Assembly (NCBI GenBank): GCA_017629095.1
Contig: JAGBXW010000097.1
Span: forward strand, 1-55,008
DNA length: 55,008 nt
Reading direction: 5' to 3'
Origin: Treponema sp.
Lineage (GTDB): Bacteria > Spirochaetota > Spirochaetia > Treponematales > Treponemataceae
In this document: piece by piece, positions 33,896 to 41,898 of the stretch
How the letters are laid out: each line of letters opens with the position of its first letter
Position numbering within the stretch: position 1 is the first letter of the stretch
The notes under the pieces: model-generated
What the model was told of the DNA's origin: nothing
What the model saw: the letters and a program-made list of their open reading frames with translations, nothing else
Database searches by the model: none
Translations under genes and position numbers: made by a program

Positions 33896-34948
33896 ATGAT
33901 GAAAAGGGGAATATTTTTAGCCATAGTGTTGTGTCTTTTGTTTTCTTTGCCACAGGGTGGTTTTGCAACAGAAAAAACTGATGAGCAAAATCTGTCCGTA
34001 CTCCAAGGCTACGAATCATTCCGTAATGGAGACTGGGTGTCTGCATTATTTTTTCTACGGAAGGCTGTAGGGTATGGAGATGCCACAGAAGAAACTTGGT
34101 ATCTTCTTATCTTGTCGGAAATGTATAGCCAGGAATATGATGCTGCAATCCAAGATTGTCAGCATTACTTGGCTCAGTATTCAGGGGGAGGGTTTTCTCC
34201 TTTGGTGGAATACCAGTATGGAAGGGCATTATATTGTTCCGGTAAATATCAGGATGCAATTTCCCAGTTCACTGATTTTTGTCATGCATATCCAGAAAGT
34301 GAGTTTTATCCCTCATCTCTCTTTTACATTGCCGAATCTTTTTTTAATGAATATAACTATAGCTCTGCCAAGGTGTTATATCAACGATTGTTAGATGATT
34401 ATCCTTTGGCAGAACGTGTTCCAGAGGCGCAAGAACGACTACGGATTATTACGCAAGCAGAGCGAGAGGAAAAATTGCTCTATTTGTTACGTGTTACTGG
34501 AGAAGAATATCTTGCTGCCAAGGAAGATTATGAAAAGCAGTTGAGAAAGTATCAATCTGAAGATTCCATGGGATTGCAAGATCAGCTTTCCAAGAGTTTT
34601 TCTGATATAAAGATGATGCAGTTAGCTGTAGATGAATTGCAGCATAAAAATGATGAGCAGGCTCGTCGTATTGCAGAACTGGAAGAAGAGAAGAAATTAC
34701 TGGAGATTTCTGCTGGTGAGGCTCGTCGATTAGCTACCGATATTGCTACTGCAAGTCAAAATGCCAGCGACACCACTGCTGAAAAGGAAAAAGAAACGGA
34801 AGTGGATGAGGTTGTAGAGCCTGTTGTGGTGGTGGAAGAAGAACCTGCAGAACATGATGTGGGCTATCCAGAACTAGATGAAGTGCTAAAAAAGGCAAAA
34901 GAGTTGGAGCAATTGTTGGAGGAAAAATCCATCAAGGGAGAAAAATAA
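33896..34948 (+). CDS. Exported TPR/coiled-coil protein
   Basis: A 350-residue protein with a signal peptide (MMKRGIFLAIVLCLLFSLPQGGFA, basic start and hydrophobic core). Residues 30-190 hold TPR units resembling BamD/YbgF-type repeats (LVEYQYGRALYCSGKYQDAI, PSSLFYIAESFFNEYNYSSA, VLYQRLLDDYPLAERV). A coiled coil lies at about 215-280, followed by an acidic Val/Glu-rich linker. There is no lipobox. ATG 33896 (or 33899) is chosen because GGAG (33880-33883) lies upstream; the longer frame begins with TTG inside that site. The stop overlaps the next start by one base. The role in the periplasm is unknown. Confidence 0.72.
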   Translation: MMKRGIFLAIVLCLLFSLPQGGFATEKTDEQNLSVLQGYESFRNGDWVSALFFLRKAVGYGDATEETWYLLILSEMYSQEYDAAIQDCQHYLAQYSGGGFSPLVEYQYGRALYCSGKYQDAISQFTDFCHAYPESEFYPSSLFYIAESFFNEYNYSSAKVLYQRLLDDYPLAERVPEAQERLRIITQAEREEKLLYLLRVTGEEYLAAKEDYEKQLRKYQSEDSMGLQDQLSKSFSDIKMMQLAVDELQHKNDEQARRIAELEEEKKLLEISAGEARRLATDIATASQNASDTTAEKEKETEVDEVVEPVVVVEEEPAEHDVGYPELDEVLKKAKELEQLLEEKSIKGEK

Positions 34949-36018
34949 TGAGAAGGCCACAATTTATTTTATTCATAGTACTCTTTTATATTGGTATGGC
35001 TTTTGCTTCAGCAGCTACCCTCGAAAAAGAAGAAGAGGGTTTTAAAATTCGCGTTTCTGATGATGGAGGAGCCTTCAATCTTTCTTATGTTTCTGAAAAA
35101 ACGAATGCTCCCATAGATTTTTTCGTTTCCCATAACGATTATGCTTCAACATACTTTAGTGTGTTAGTTGATGATATGGTATATCAACTGAGACGTGGTT
35201 CTGTTTCTTCTATAAATCTTGTAGAAAAGGATCAGTGTGTTGGTCTTATTTTTAAGTTGAAGGAAAAACTGAATGTGGGAGTAAACTTTACCTTTGTTCC
35301 AGAAGTGTCTCGTAAAGGACAGGGTGCAATAAAGGTTGAGGTAGAATTAGAAAATATTTCATCCAAGAGCCTCAATGTAGCCTTGAAAGGAGTTTTCGAT
35401 ACTATTTTAGGGGAGAATGCCGGAGTTCATTTTGCTTCTTCCCCCTATCCCTATGTTAGTACTGAAGAAAGTTTTACAAATATGAGCCAGTTGGAATGGG
35501 TTCGTTCCTCCAATGGAGATGAGTCTGTTCAGTTCCTTTTTGATGGCAATGGAATTACCCGTCCCAAGATGGTTGCTGTGGCTAATAAGGATGTGCTCAT
35601 TGGTGACAGATGGATACCAATCATTAAGTCTGGTAGAACTTTTAACTCTGTTTTTTCTTACAACAATTCTGCTCTCTGTGCCTTGTGGAATACCATTACG
35701 TTGGCTCCCGCTACAAAGGGCACTGTGACCTTTTATATCACTATGGCTTCTAAAGCTAAAATTCCCCCAACAGCACAATTCTTGGGAGAAAAAGGTGCTA
35801 ATTTGACAGGTAGTGATGAAATTCTTTACACTGATAGTGATGGTGTTGTTTTTTCTCTAGGAGCTATTACAGACAATATGTTGAATATGCAGTATATAAA
35901 CGATTTATTGAATCGAATTAGAATGCTAGAAGAAGATCCTTCTAACGTAGATAGAAATGAGTTGTTACGTCTCAATGCAGAGCTAGATGCTATTTTGGAA
36001 AAAGTAAGGCGGCTTTAA
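34948..36018 (+). CDS. Exported protein of unknown family
   Basis: A 356-residue protein with a signal peptide (FILFIVLFYIGMAFASAA) and a beta-rich body (FKIRVSDDGGAFNLSYVS, YFSVLVDDMVYQLRRG, VEVELENISSKSLNVALKG). A short C-terminal helical segment follows, with heptad-like leucines (LLNRIRMLEEDPSN, ELLRLNAELDAILEKVRRL). I do not recognise the family. It overlaps the preceding TPR gene by one base (TAATG) and is three bases from the next gene, so the proteins probably act together at the envelope. Confidence 0.65.
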   Translation: MRRPQFILFIVLFYIGMAFASAATLEKEEEGFKIRVSDDGGAFNLSYVSEKTNAPIDFFVSHNDYASTYFSVLVDDMVYQLRRGSVSSINLVEKDQCVGLIFKLKEKLNVGVNFTFVPEVSRKGQGAIKVEVELENISSKSLNVALKGVFDTILGENAGVHFASSPYPYVSTEESFTNMSQLEWVRSSNGDESVQFLFDGNGITRPKMVAVANKDVLIGDRWIPIIKSGRTFNSVFSYNNSALCALWNTITLAPATKGTVTFYITMASKAKIPPTAQFLGEKGANLTGSDEILYTDSDGVVFSLGAITDNMLNMQYINDLLNRIRMLEEDPSNVDRNELLRLNAELDAILEKVRRL

Positions 36019-36020
36019 GT

Positions 36021-37130
36021 ATGTCCAAATCTGCTGGACCTCTCAAAACTGCAGGAAAACTCCTTCGCGCCAGAAAATTCTTCAATGTCATCACTTTGTT
36101 GGAACAACACGAGGATGACTACAGGGATAGTGTTGATTTTTACTATTATCTTGGTACAGCCTGCTTGTATCAGGATGATAGGGCTGGTGCAAATAGTTAT
36201 TTTGATGCTGCCAGAAAACTTACTGTTTCAGATCCTCGTATTATTCTTGCCCAGGCTGCCTTGTTTTTACGGCGTGGCGAAACAGATAGGGCTATTAATT
36301 ATTATCTTGATGTGCTGGAAACAGAGCCTAACAACAAGATTGCATTAAAGGCTTTGTCTGTCATTGAGCAAAAGTCAAAGAGTCAAGAGCTCCTTCACGA
36401 ATTTATTTCTGCAGGTGGTGCACGGAAATTTTATCCTTCTTTGGGATTGCATCCTTTACTGAAATTGCTTTTGATCATCGTTTGTGTAGGGGTGGTGGGT
36501 TATGCTGGTTTTCTGACGGCACGATTCCAGAAGTTTGTTCATCCTGCCCAACCACGGGCTGATTTATCTGCCTTTATCCTCTCCGTTGACCAGCGGAACA
36601 ATGCCCTGCAAGAGGATTTATCTGGGGAGGCATATCGCTACATCATGAATAACCGCCAAGTGAATGAAACGTATGATGCGGTCCGTAGCCTGTTCCTGCA
36701 GCATCGTGACAATGCGGCCCAAATCGAAATAAACAGGATTCTTCACTCCAATGCTTCCATTGCCATCCAGCAAAATGCTCGGATGTTGATGGATTATATT
36801 CAGGAACCCACCTTTGATTCCTTTACCGACAATATTCCTTATCTTCAAGTGATTACAGACCCTTATTTGTACATGGATTGCTGGGTGGTCTGGAATGGAC
36901 GGATTACCAATGCCAAATCCAGCGACGAGGGCTTTAGTTGTGACTTGCTGGTGGGCTATGAAAATTTACAGCGGGTGGAAGGAATTGTTCCCTTGGTTTT
37001 TGAGCAAGCCATGGATATTGATGCAACATTGCCCTTGCAGGTTCTTGGGAAAATCGGAGTGCGAGAAGATGGTAAGCTATATGTTCAGGGAAAATCAGTG
37101 TACCAGCCACGTGATGGAAGTTCCTTGTAA
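36021..37130 (+). CDS. TPR membrane protein of unknown function
   Basis: A 369-residue protein with an N-terminal cytoplasmic TPR region (residues 10-130: VDFYYYLGTACLYQDDRAGA, IILAQAALFLRRGETDRAINYY) and one transmembrane helix near 148-168 (LLKLLLIIVCVGVVGYAGFL). The C-terminal half is presumably periplasmic and ends in a beta-rich domain (LYMDCWVVWNGRITN, FSCDLLVGYENLQ). The start is two bases after the previous stop. It closes the rpe-led cluster and lies just upstream of recA. No known family was recognised. Confidence 0.68.
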   Translation: MSKSAGPLKTAGKLLRARKFFNVITLLEQHEDDYRDSVDFYYYLGTACLYQDDRAGANSYFDAARKLTVSDPRIILAQAALFLRRGETDRAINYYLDVLETEPNNKIALKALSVIEQKSKSQELLHEFISAGGARKFYPSLGLHPLLKLLLIIVCVGVVGYAGFLTARFQKFVHPAQPRADLSAFILSVDQRNNALQEDLSGEAYRYIMNNRQVNETYDAVRSLFLQHRDNAAQIEINRILHSNASIAIQQNARMLMDYIQEPTFDSFTDNIPYLQVITDPYLYMDCWVVWNGRITNAKSSDEGFSCDLLVGYENLQRVEGIVPLVFEQAMDIDATLPLQVLGKIGVREDGKLYVQGKSVYQPRDGSSL

Positions 37131-37215
37131 GTTTTTTCTAAATCCTGTATCTTTTTTTAGTTGATTTTATCATAAGGAAAATAATTTTTTTCTTAAAAAC
37201 TGCACGAAAATTCAT

Positions 37216-37243
37216 TGTTTACACCTATAATATATACGGGAGG
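37216..37243 (+). promoter_or_regulatory. Putative recA promoter -10 and ribosome binding site
   Basis: A perfect TATAAT (37226-37231) and GGGAGG (37238-37243) precede the recA GTG. No -35 sits at 16-18 bases, so the promoter may be activator-dependent or an extended type. No LexA-like palindrome was seen. Confidence 0.4.
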
Positions 37244-37252
37244 AAAATAAAG

Positions 37253-38470
37253 GTGGCTAAAATGTCTATGGAAATGAATGTTCCGTCTGATATGTCGGAA
37301 AAAATGAAGGCTTTGGAGGCAGCTCGTCTTCAGATTGAAAAGCAGTTTGGTGCAGGCTCCTTGATGAAGCTGGGAACTAGCGCCGATGCCTCCGGTATAG
37401 AGGTGGTTCCCTCTGGATCTATCCTTTTGGATGAAGCTCTCGGTGTTGGTGGATATCCCAAGGGGCGTATTATCGAAATGTACGGTCCTGAATCTTCTGG
37501 AAAGACAACCTTGGCGCTGCATGCCATTGCAGAGGCCCAGAAAATGGGTGGTATCGCAGCCTTTATCGATGCAGAACATGCCTTGGATCCTGTGTATGCA
37601 AAAAATCTCGGTGTAAATATTGATGAATTGTGGGTTTCTCAGCCAGATACAGGAGAGCAGGCTCTCGAAATTGCAGAAAATCTCGTGCGTTCTGGAGCGG
37701 TGGACATCATCGTTGTAGACTCTGTTGCGGCCCTTACTCCTCAGGCTGAAATCGAAGGCGACATGGGAGATTCCCACGTGGGCTTGCAGGCTCGCCTCAT
37801 GAGCCAGGCGCTCCGAAAGCTCACCGCCATCATCGGAAAGTCAAAGTGTATCTTGGTGTTCATCAACCAGATACGTATGAAAATTGGCGTCATGTTCGGT
37901 AATCCAGAAACTACCACTGGTGGTAATGCCTTGAAATTTTATTCCTCTGTCCGCTTGGAGATTCGTCGTATTGAATCCATCGATGCCAAGGGTGCAGAAG
38001 ATGCCGTGGGAAATCGTGTTCGAGTAAAGATTGTCAAGAACAAGGTAGCTCCTCCGTTCAGAAAGGTGGAATTGGACATTTACTTTGGAAAGGGTGTGTC
38101 CGCCATGTCCAGCTTGTTAGATGGTGCAGTAAAGTATGGCCTCATCGACAAGAAGGGAGCTTGGTATACCACTGAGACAGAAAAGGTAGGGCAGGGTAGA
38201 GAAAATGCCCTTACATTCTTGGAGCAGAACCCAGACTTTACCAAGGATATTGAGGTGAAGTTACGGGAGAAAATGTTTCCCGGCCAGCAATTGAAGACTA
38301 AGGATGAAAAAGAAGGCAAGACTAAGGCAGGTAAAGCTGCTGGTGCTGCCGCTTCAGAAAAAGCCAAGGCCACAGAAGCTCCCGCAGATACTGGGGTAGC
38401 CCCTGAGGCTGGTGCACCTGCTGATACTTCAACAGGATCTGTTCCACCCATCCCCGACGAGTTGTTCTAG
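37253..38470 (+). CDS. recA: Recombinase A
   Basis: RecA forms ATP-dependent filaments on single-stranded DNA for homologous recombination and repair. The 405-residue protein shows Walker [19 protein letters not shown], Walker [27 protein letters not shown] and the L2 loop [16 protein letters not shown]. The C-terminal 60 residues are an Ala/Lys/Pro-rich extension, longer than in E. coli. GTG 37253 has GGGAGG nine bases upstream; ATG 37262 is an alternative. folK begins immediately after the stop. Confidence 0.97.
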   Translation: MAKMSMEMNVPSDMSEKMKALEAARLQIEKQFGAGSLMKLGTSADASGIEVVPSGSILLDEALGVGGYPKGRIIEMYGPESSGKTTLALHAIAEAQKMGGIAAFIDAEHALDPVYAKNLGVNIDELWVSQPDTGEQALEIAENLVRSGAVDIIVVDSVAALTPQAEIEGDMGDSHVGLQARLMSQALRKLTAIIGKSKCILVFINQIRMKIGVMFGNPETTTGGNALKFYSSVRLEIRRIESIDAKGAEDAVGNRVRVKIVKNKVAPPFRKVELDIYFGKGVSAMSSLLDGAVKYGLIDKKGAWYTTETEKVGQGRENALTFLEQNPDFTKDIEVKLREKMFPGQQLKTKDEKEGKTKAGKAAGAAASEKAKATEAPADTGVAPEAGAPADTSTGSVPPIPDELF

Positions 38471-38471
38471 G

Positions 38472-38981
38472 ATGGCTATGGAATCAACAATAGTGGTTCT
38501 GGGGCTAGGGTCAAATCGTAGCTACCAGAACCAATCTCCTCGCCAGCTCTTGGATGCAGCCTGTCTCCTCCTTGCTCAACGAATCAAAAATCTGAAGGCT
38601 TCCAGTCTCTATAAAACTGCTCCCCTGTATTATCAGGATCAAGAGGATTTTTTCAACATGGTGGTGGCAGGTCATTTTAATGGCAGCCCCCGAGATTTGT
38701 TGGCTTTTACCCAGCAGGTGGAAACCCAATTAGGGAGGGATAGAAGTAAGGAAATCTTCAAAGGACCTCGCTCCATGGACATAGACATAGAGCTTTTTGG
38801 CAACGAAGGGGTGGAGGAGCCAGATTTAATTATTCCCCATGCTGGACTTACGGAGCGAGCCTTTGTCTTGGTGCCCATGCTTGAAGTTTTTTTTCAGAAT
38901 GCCGATTTAAGTATTAACAAGTCCTTTTATAGCGAATGCTTGGAATCCCTTTCTCATCAGGAGATTGTTAAGGTTCATTAG
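38472..38981 (+). CDS. folK: 6-hydroxymethyl-dihydropterin pyrophosphokinase
   Basis: HPPK transfers pyrophosphate from ATP to hydroxymethyl-dihydropterin in folate synthesis. The 169-residue protein shows VLGLGSNR near the start, SSLYKTAPLYYQDQEDFFN (substrate-binding loop), and the signature GPRSMDIDIELFG with the two Mg-binding aspartates. It ends with LIIPHAGLTERAFVLVPM. ATG 38472 is taken because it directly follows the recA stop; the longer frame overlaps recA. ATG 38478 is also possible. No other folate gene is in the window. Confidence 0.93.
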   Translation: MAMESTIVVLGLGSNRSYQNQSPRQLLDAACLLLAQRIKNLKASSLYKTAPLYYQDQEDFFNMVVAGHFNGSPRDLLAFTQQVETQLGRDRSKEIFKGPRSMDIDIELFGNEGVEEPDLIIPHAGLTERAFVLVPMLEVFFQNADLSINKSFYSECLESLSHQEIVKVH

Positions 38982-39008
38982 TATTCCGACTTGTTCAGGG
39001 AGGAATAA

Positions 39009-39797
39009 ATGAATCAAGCAGCTTGTACACCATCGGAAGATACCGTGTTGGCAAATGAGAATCAGGACAAAGACGGAAGAACCTTTACCCTCAATGACTT
39101 TGACGGTCCCTTGGATGTGCTTCTCTTTCTAATTAAAAAGAACGAGGTGAACATCTACGACATTCCCATTGGGCAGATTACCGAGCAATTCCTTGAGTAC
39201 CTTGACTTTGCCGTAACTCCTGACTTGGAAAACTTGACGGACTTCTATTCTATGGCTTCCGACTTATTGTACATTAAGTCTCGAATGCTGTTGCCAGTGG
39301 AAATTTCCTTTGGAGAAGAGGAATTGGAAGACCCTCGTCAAGAATTGGTAGAAAAACTCATTGAATACCAAAAGTTCAAGAAATTGTCCGCTCTCATGGA
39401 AGAAAAGGAGGATGAGGCCGATTGGAGTTTTGAGCGAAGAAAAATCCAACGTCTCCTTCCTTTTGAAGAAGAAAATGTGTGGGAAAAAATTGATACTTGG
39501 GACTTGTTGCAGGATATGCAGAAAATTTTCAAAAGTTTAGTTTCTTCATATTCATCTGAAAAGATTCTTGATTTATATGAAGAAATTTCTGTAAATGAAA
39601 AGGTTACCCTGATGAATGAGTTGTTTGACGAAAAGGGAGAGTGTTTCTTTACAGATTTAATCACCCGAAAAGGAAATGTACTTGATGTTGTCTGTGCCTT
39701 TATGGCAATTCTGGAGGCGGTAAAATTCAAGGTGGCCTGCATCTACCAGAACAAGATGTTTGGTGATATCAAGATTTGCCCCTGTAAGGCAGCATAA
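39009..39797 (+). CDS. scpA: Segregation and condensation protein A
   Basis: ScpA is the kleisin subunit that, with ScpB, bridges Smc heads in the bacterial condensin. The 262-residue protein has the family opening FDGPLDVLLFLIKKNEVNIYDIPI (visible as FDGPLDVLLFLIKKNE) followed by LEYLDFAV and the MASDLLYIKSRMLLPVE helix. The C-terminal winged-helix region ends VVCAFMAILEAVKFKVACIYQ. AGGGAGG precedes ATG 39009. scpB starts three bases after its stop. Confidence 0.95.
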   Translation: MNQAACTPSEDTVLANENQDKDGRTFTLNDFDGPLDVLLFLIKKNEVNIYDIPIGQITEQFLEYLDFAVTPDLENLTDFYSMASDLLYIKSRMLLPVEISFGEEELEDPRQELVEKLIEYQKFKKLSALMEEKEDEADWSFERRKIQRLLPFEEENVWEKIDTWDLLQDMQKIFKSLVSSYSSEKILDLYEEISVNEKVTLMNELFDEKGECFFTDLITRKGNVLDVVCAFMAILEAVKFKVACIYQNKMFGDIKICPCKAA

Positions 39798-39800
39798 AGT

Positions 39801-40349
39801 ATGATGGAGTTTAAATTGGAGAAGGAAACTGGGCTTATAGAAGCAATTTTATTTTTGGAGTCGGAACCACAGAGCGAGCAGAATCTTGCACGGATTTCCG
39901 AGTTTTCTGAAGATGTGGTAAAGCTTGTCTTAGAGAAGTTACAGGAAAAATATGCTGCCGAAGATTCTGGTATTGAGCTGGTACAAATTGGTGGCGGTTG
40001 GTCTCTCAGTCCCAAAAGAGATTTATGGAACTACTTGAAGGAACGCTATGGCAAGAAAAACGAAGGAAAACTTTCCCGTGCCGCCATGGAAACCTTAGCC
40101 ATCATTGCTTATTCCCAGCCCATTACCCGTGCCGAAATTGAGGCCCTTCGTGGAGTTTCTGCAGACAACATGATTCGTATCCTTGTGGAACGAAACCTCA
40201 TCAAAGAAGTGGGAAAAAAGGATATCCCTGGAAAACCTGTTCAATTTGGTACTACCAAAGATTTCTTACAGTTGTTCCGATTGAATAGCATTGCAGATTT
40301 ACCAAAACTAGATGAAACTGAAAGCGAGAGGTTTGAACTTGCAAGATAA
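39801..40349 (+). CDS. scpB: Segregation and condensation protein B
   Basis: ScpB is the dimeric winged-helix partner of ScpA in the Smc complex. The 182-residue protein shows the start LIEAILFLESEP, then LVQIGGGWSLSPK, and the conserved stretch LSRAAMETLAIIAYSQPITRAEIE with ALRGVSADNMIRILVERNLI. ATG 39801 is three bases after scpA, and the end overlaps the pseudouridine synthase frame by up to 38 bases, giving coupled translation. Confidence 0.95.
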   Translation: MMEFKLEKETGLIEAILFLESEPQSEQNLARISEFSEDVVKLVLEKLQEKYAAEDSGIELVQIGGGWSLSPKRDLWNYLKERYGKKNEGKLSRAAMETLAIIAYSQPITRAEIEALRGVSADNMIRILVERNLIKEVGKKDIPGKPVQFGTTKDFLQLFRLNSIADLPKLDETESERFELAR

Positions 40350-41220
40350 CTCAGCCAGCAAATTTGTCAAAAAGAAGGGAGTTTCTCCAAAAACAACCGA
40401 ACATACTGCCCAAAAAATACCTTCTCGGCAAAATGTTTTCAAGGAAAAGGATCTTTCCCTAGAAAAATCTTCCCAAACTAAGTCTACTTCAGAATCCACT
40501 TCCGAAGGAGGGGTTCGTCTTCAGGTTTTTCTCGCCCACAGCGGTATTGCTAGTCGCCGTGCCTGTGAATCCTTGATTGCAGAAGGTCGTGTTTCTGTTA
40601 ACGGAACTGTGGTAACAACTCCTGGAACCAAGGTCTTCCCCAGTGACAAGGTTTTGTTTGACGGAAAACCTGTGGTGGTGGAGTCAAAAAAACGGTATGT
40701 TCTATTGAATAAACCTGCAGGTTATGTTTGTTCCTTGGCAGACGAGAAGGGCCGTTCCACAGCGGCAGAACTTTTGGCTCCCCACTTTAGCGAGCGGCTC
40801 TACAATGTTGGGCGTCTGGATATGTTCTCCCAGGGCTTGGTGCTTTTTACTAATGACGGAGACTTTGCTGCACGGGTGTCCCATCCTTCATCTCAAATAG
40901 AAAAGGAATATGTGGTAGATGCCACCCAAGCCATTCCTCAGGAATTGGTGGACAGATTTTGTCGTGGCATCCGCATTGACGGCGTTTTTTATCGTTGTCT
41001 AGAAGCTCGCTTAGTTCATCAGCGCCGCCTCATTGTGGTGTTGATAGAAGGTAAGAATCGAGAGATTCGCCGCGTCTTTGAGCATTTTGAAGTTCCCATT
41101 AGGCGGCTTACCCGTGTTCGTATTGGTAACTTGAACATGGATTCACTGGAAGAAGGTAAATTCCGTGAACTTGATGCTACCCAGGTTTCAGGACTTCTTG
41201 CATTGTGCCAAGAAAATTAG
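40312..41220 (+). CDS. rluB: 23S rRNA pseudouridine synthase, RluB/RsuA family
   Basis: A 302-residue enzyme that isomerises uridine in rRNA, most likely 23S (RluB-type). A basic, Ser/Lys-rich lead of 65 residues is followed by an S4 RNA-binding domain (RLQVFLAHSGIASRRACESL, VSVNGTVV). The catalytic domain comes next, with the aspartate in NVGRLDMFSQGLVLFTNDG and the motif IEGKNREIRRVFEHF. ATG 40312 is used, but TTG 40339 with GAGAGG seven bases upstream is a good alternative that would shorten the overlap with scpB. RluB versus another subfamily is not settled. Confidence 0.88.
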   Translation: MKLKARGLNLQDNSASKFVKKKGVSPKTTEHTAQKIPSRQNVFKEKDLSLEKSSQTKSTSESTSEGGVRLQVFLAHSGIASRRACESLIAEGRVSVNGTVVTTPGTKVFPSDKVLFDGKPVVVESKKRYVLLNKPAGYVCSLADEKGRSTAAELLAPHFSERLYNVGRLDMFSQGLVLFTNDGDFAARVSHPSSQIEKEYVVDATQAIPQELVDRFCRGIRIDGVFYRCLEARLVHQRRLIVVLIEGKNREIRRVFEHFEVPIRRLTRVRIGNLNMDSLEEGKFRELDATQVSGLLALCQEN

Positions 41221-41227
41221 GTATAGT
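41198..41227 (+). promoter_or_regulatory. Internal promoter for cmk-rpsA
   Basis: TTGCAT (41198-41203), an 18-base spacer and TATAGT (41222-41227) lie across the last codons and stop of the pseudouridine synthase gene. The predicted leader is about 20 bases and contains AAAGGAGG (41244-41251). Confidence 0.65.
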
Positions 41228-41256
41228 ATACAAAGGTTAGATTAAAGGAGGCCATG

Positions 41257-41889
41257 ATGGTTGTGGCTATAGACGGTCCTGCTGGCTGTGGAAAAAGTAC
41301 GGTGGCAAAGATTATTGCAGATAAACTGAACATCACCTTTTTGAATTCCGGCAGTTTTTATCGTGGAATTACCTTGTCACTGTTGCGTTCTGGAATAGAA
41401 TTAGAGGCTCAGCAAGAAATTGTTGATTTTGCCAAAAAGTTGAACATTGATTATGTAAACTCCCGCCTTGTGATAAATGGAGAGGATGTGGAGGATTTGC
41501 TTCACACCGATGAGGTAGATGCCCACACTGCCCAGATTTCGTCAATCATCCCTCTAAGACACATCGTTAACGAGAAGATCCGTCATATAACCCAGTCATT
41601 GAGCATAATTTGTGAGGGACGAGATATGACTACTGTGGTATTCCCTGACGCGGAACATAAGTTTTATCTTGATGCCTCCATCGACGTTCAGGCTCTGCGA
41701 CGATTCAATCAGGGAGTCAGCAATCTTTCCTTGGAAGAAATTAAAGAAGGAATCCGCAAGCGAGACGAAATAGACAAGGCAAAGGCTGAAGGAGCCCTTA
41801 AAATTGCTCCAGATGCAACATATATTGATACATCGGACTTGACGATTGAGCAGGTTTGTGAGATAATAATTCGTAAAATTCACAATTAA
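41257..41889 (+). CDS. cmk: Cytidylate kinase
   Basis: Cmk phosphorylates CMP and dCMP using ATP. The 210-residue protein shows the P-loop IDGPAGCGKSTVAKI, FLNSGSFYRGITL, CEGRDMTTVVFPDAEHKFYL and KAEGALKIAPDATYIDTSDLT in order (the last seen as DATYIDTSDLT). ATG 41257 is preferred over the ATG directly before it because GGAGG ends five bases upstream. The TAA stop is in the same reading frame as rpsA, separated from its ATG by only three codons. Confidence 0.95.
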   Translation: MVVAIDGPAGCGKSTVAKIIADKLNITFLNSGSFYRGITLSLLRSGIELEAQQEIVDFAKKLNIDYVNSRLVINGEDVEDLLHTDEVDAHTAQISSIIPLRHIVNEKIRHITQSLSIICEGRDMTTVVFPDAEHKFYLDASIDVQALRRFNQGVSNLSLEEIKEGIRKRDEIDKAKAEGALKIAPDATYIDTSDLTIEQVCEIIIRKIHN

Positions 41890-41898
41890 GGGTTTGTT

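Noticed and set aside
37200..37253. LexA-type SOS operator before recA
   Set aside because: No palindrome of a known LexA type was seen; the region holds only a -10-like box and the ribosome binding site.
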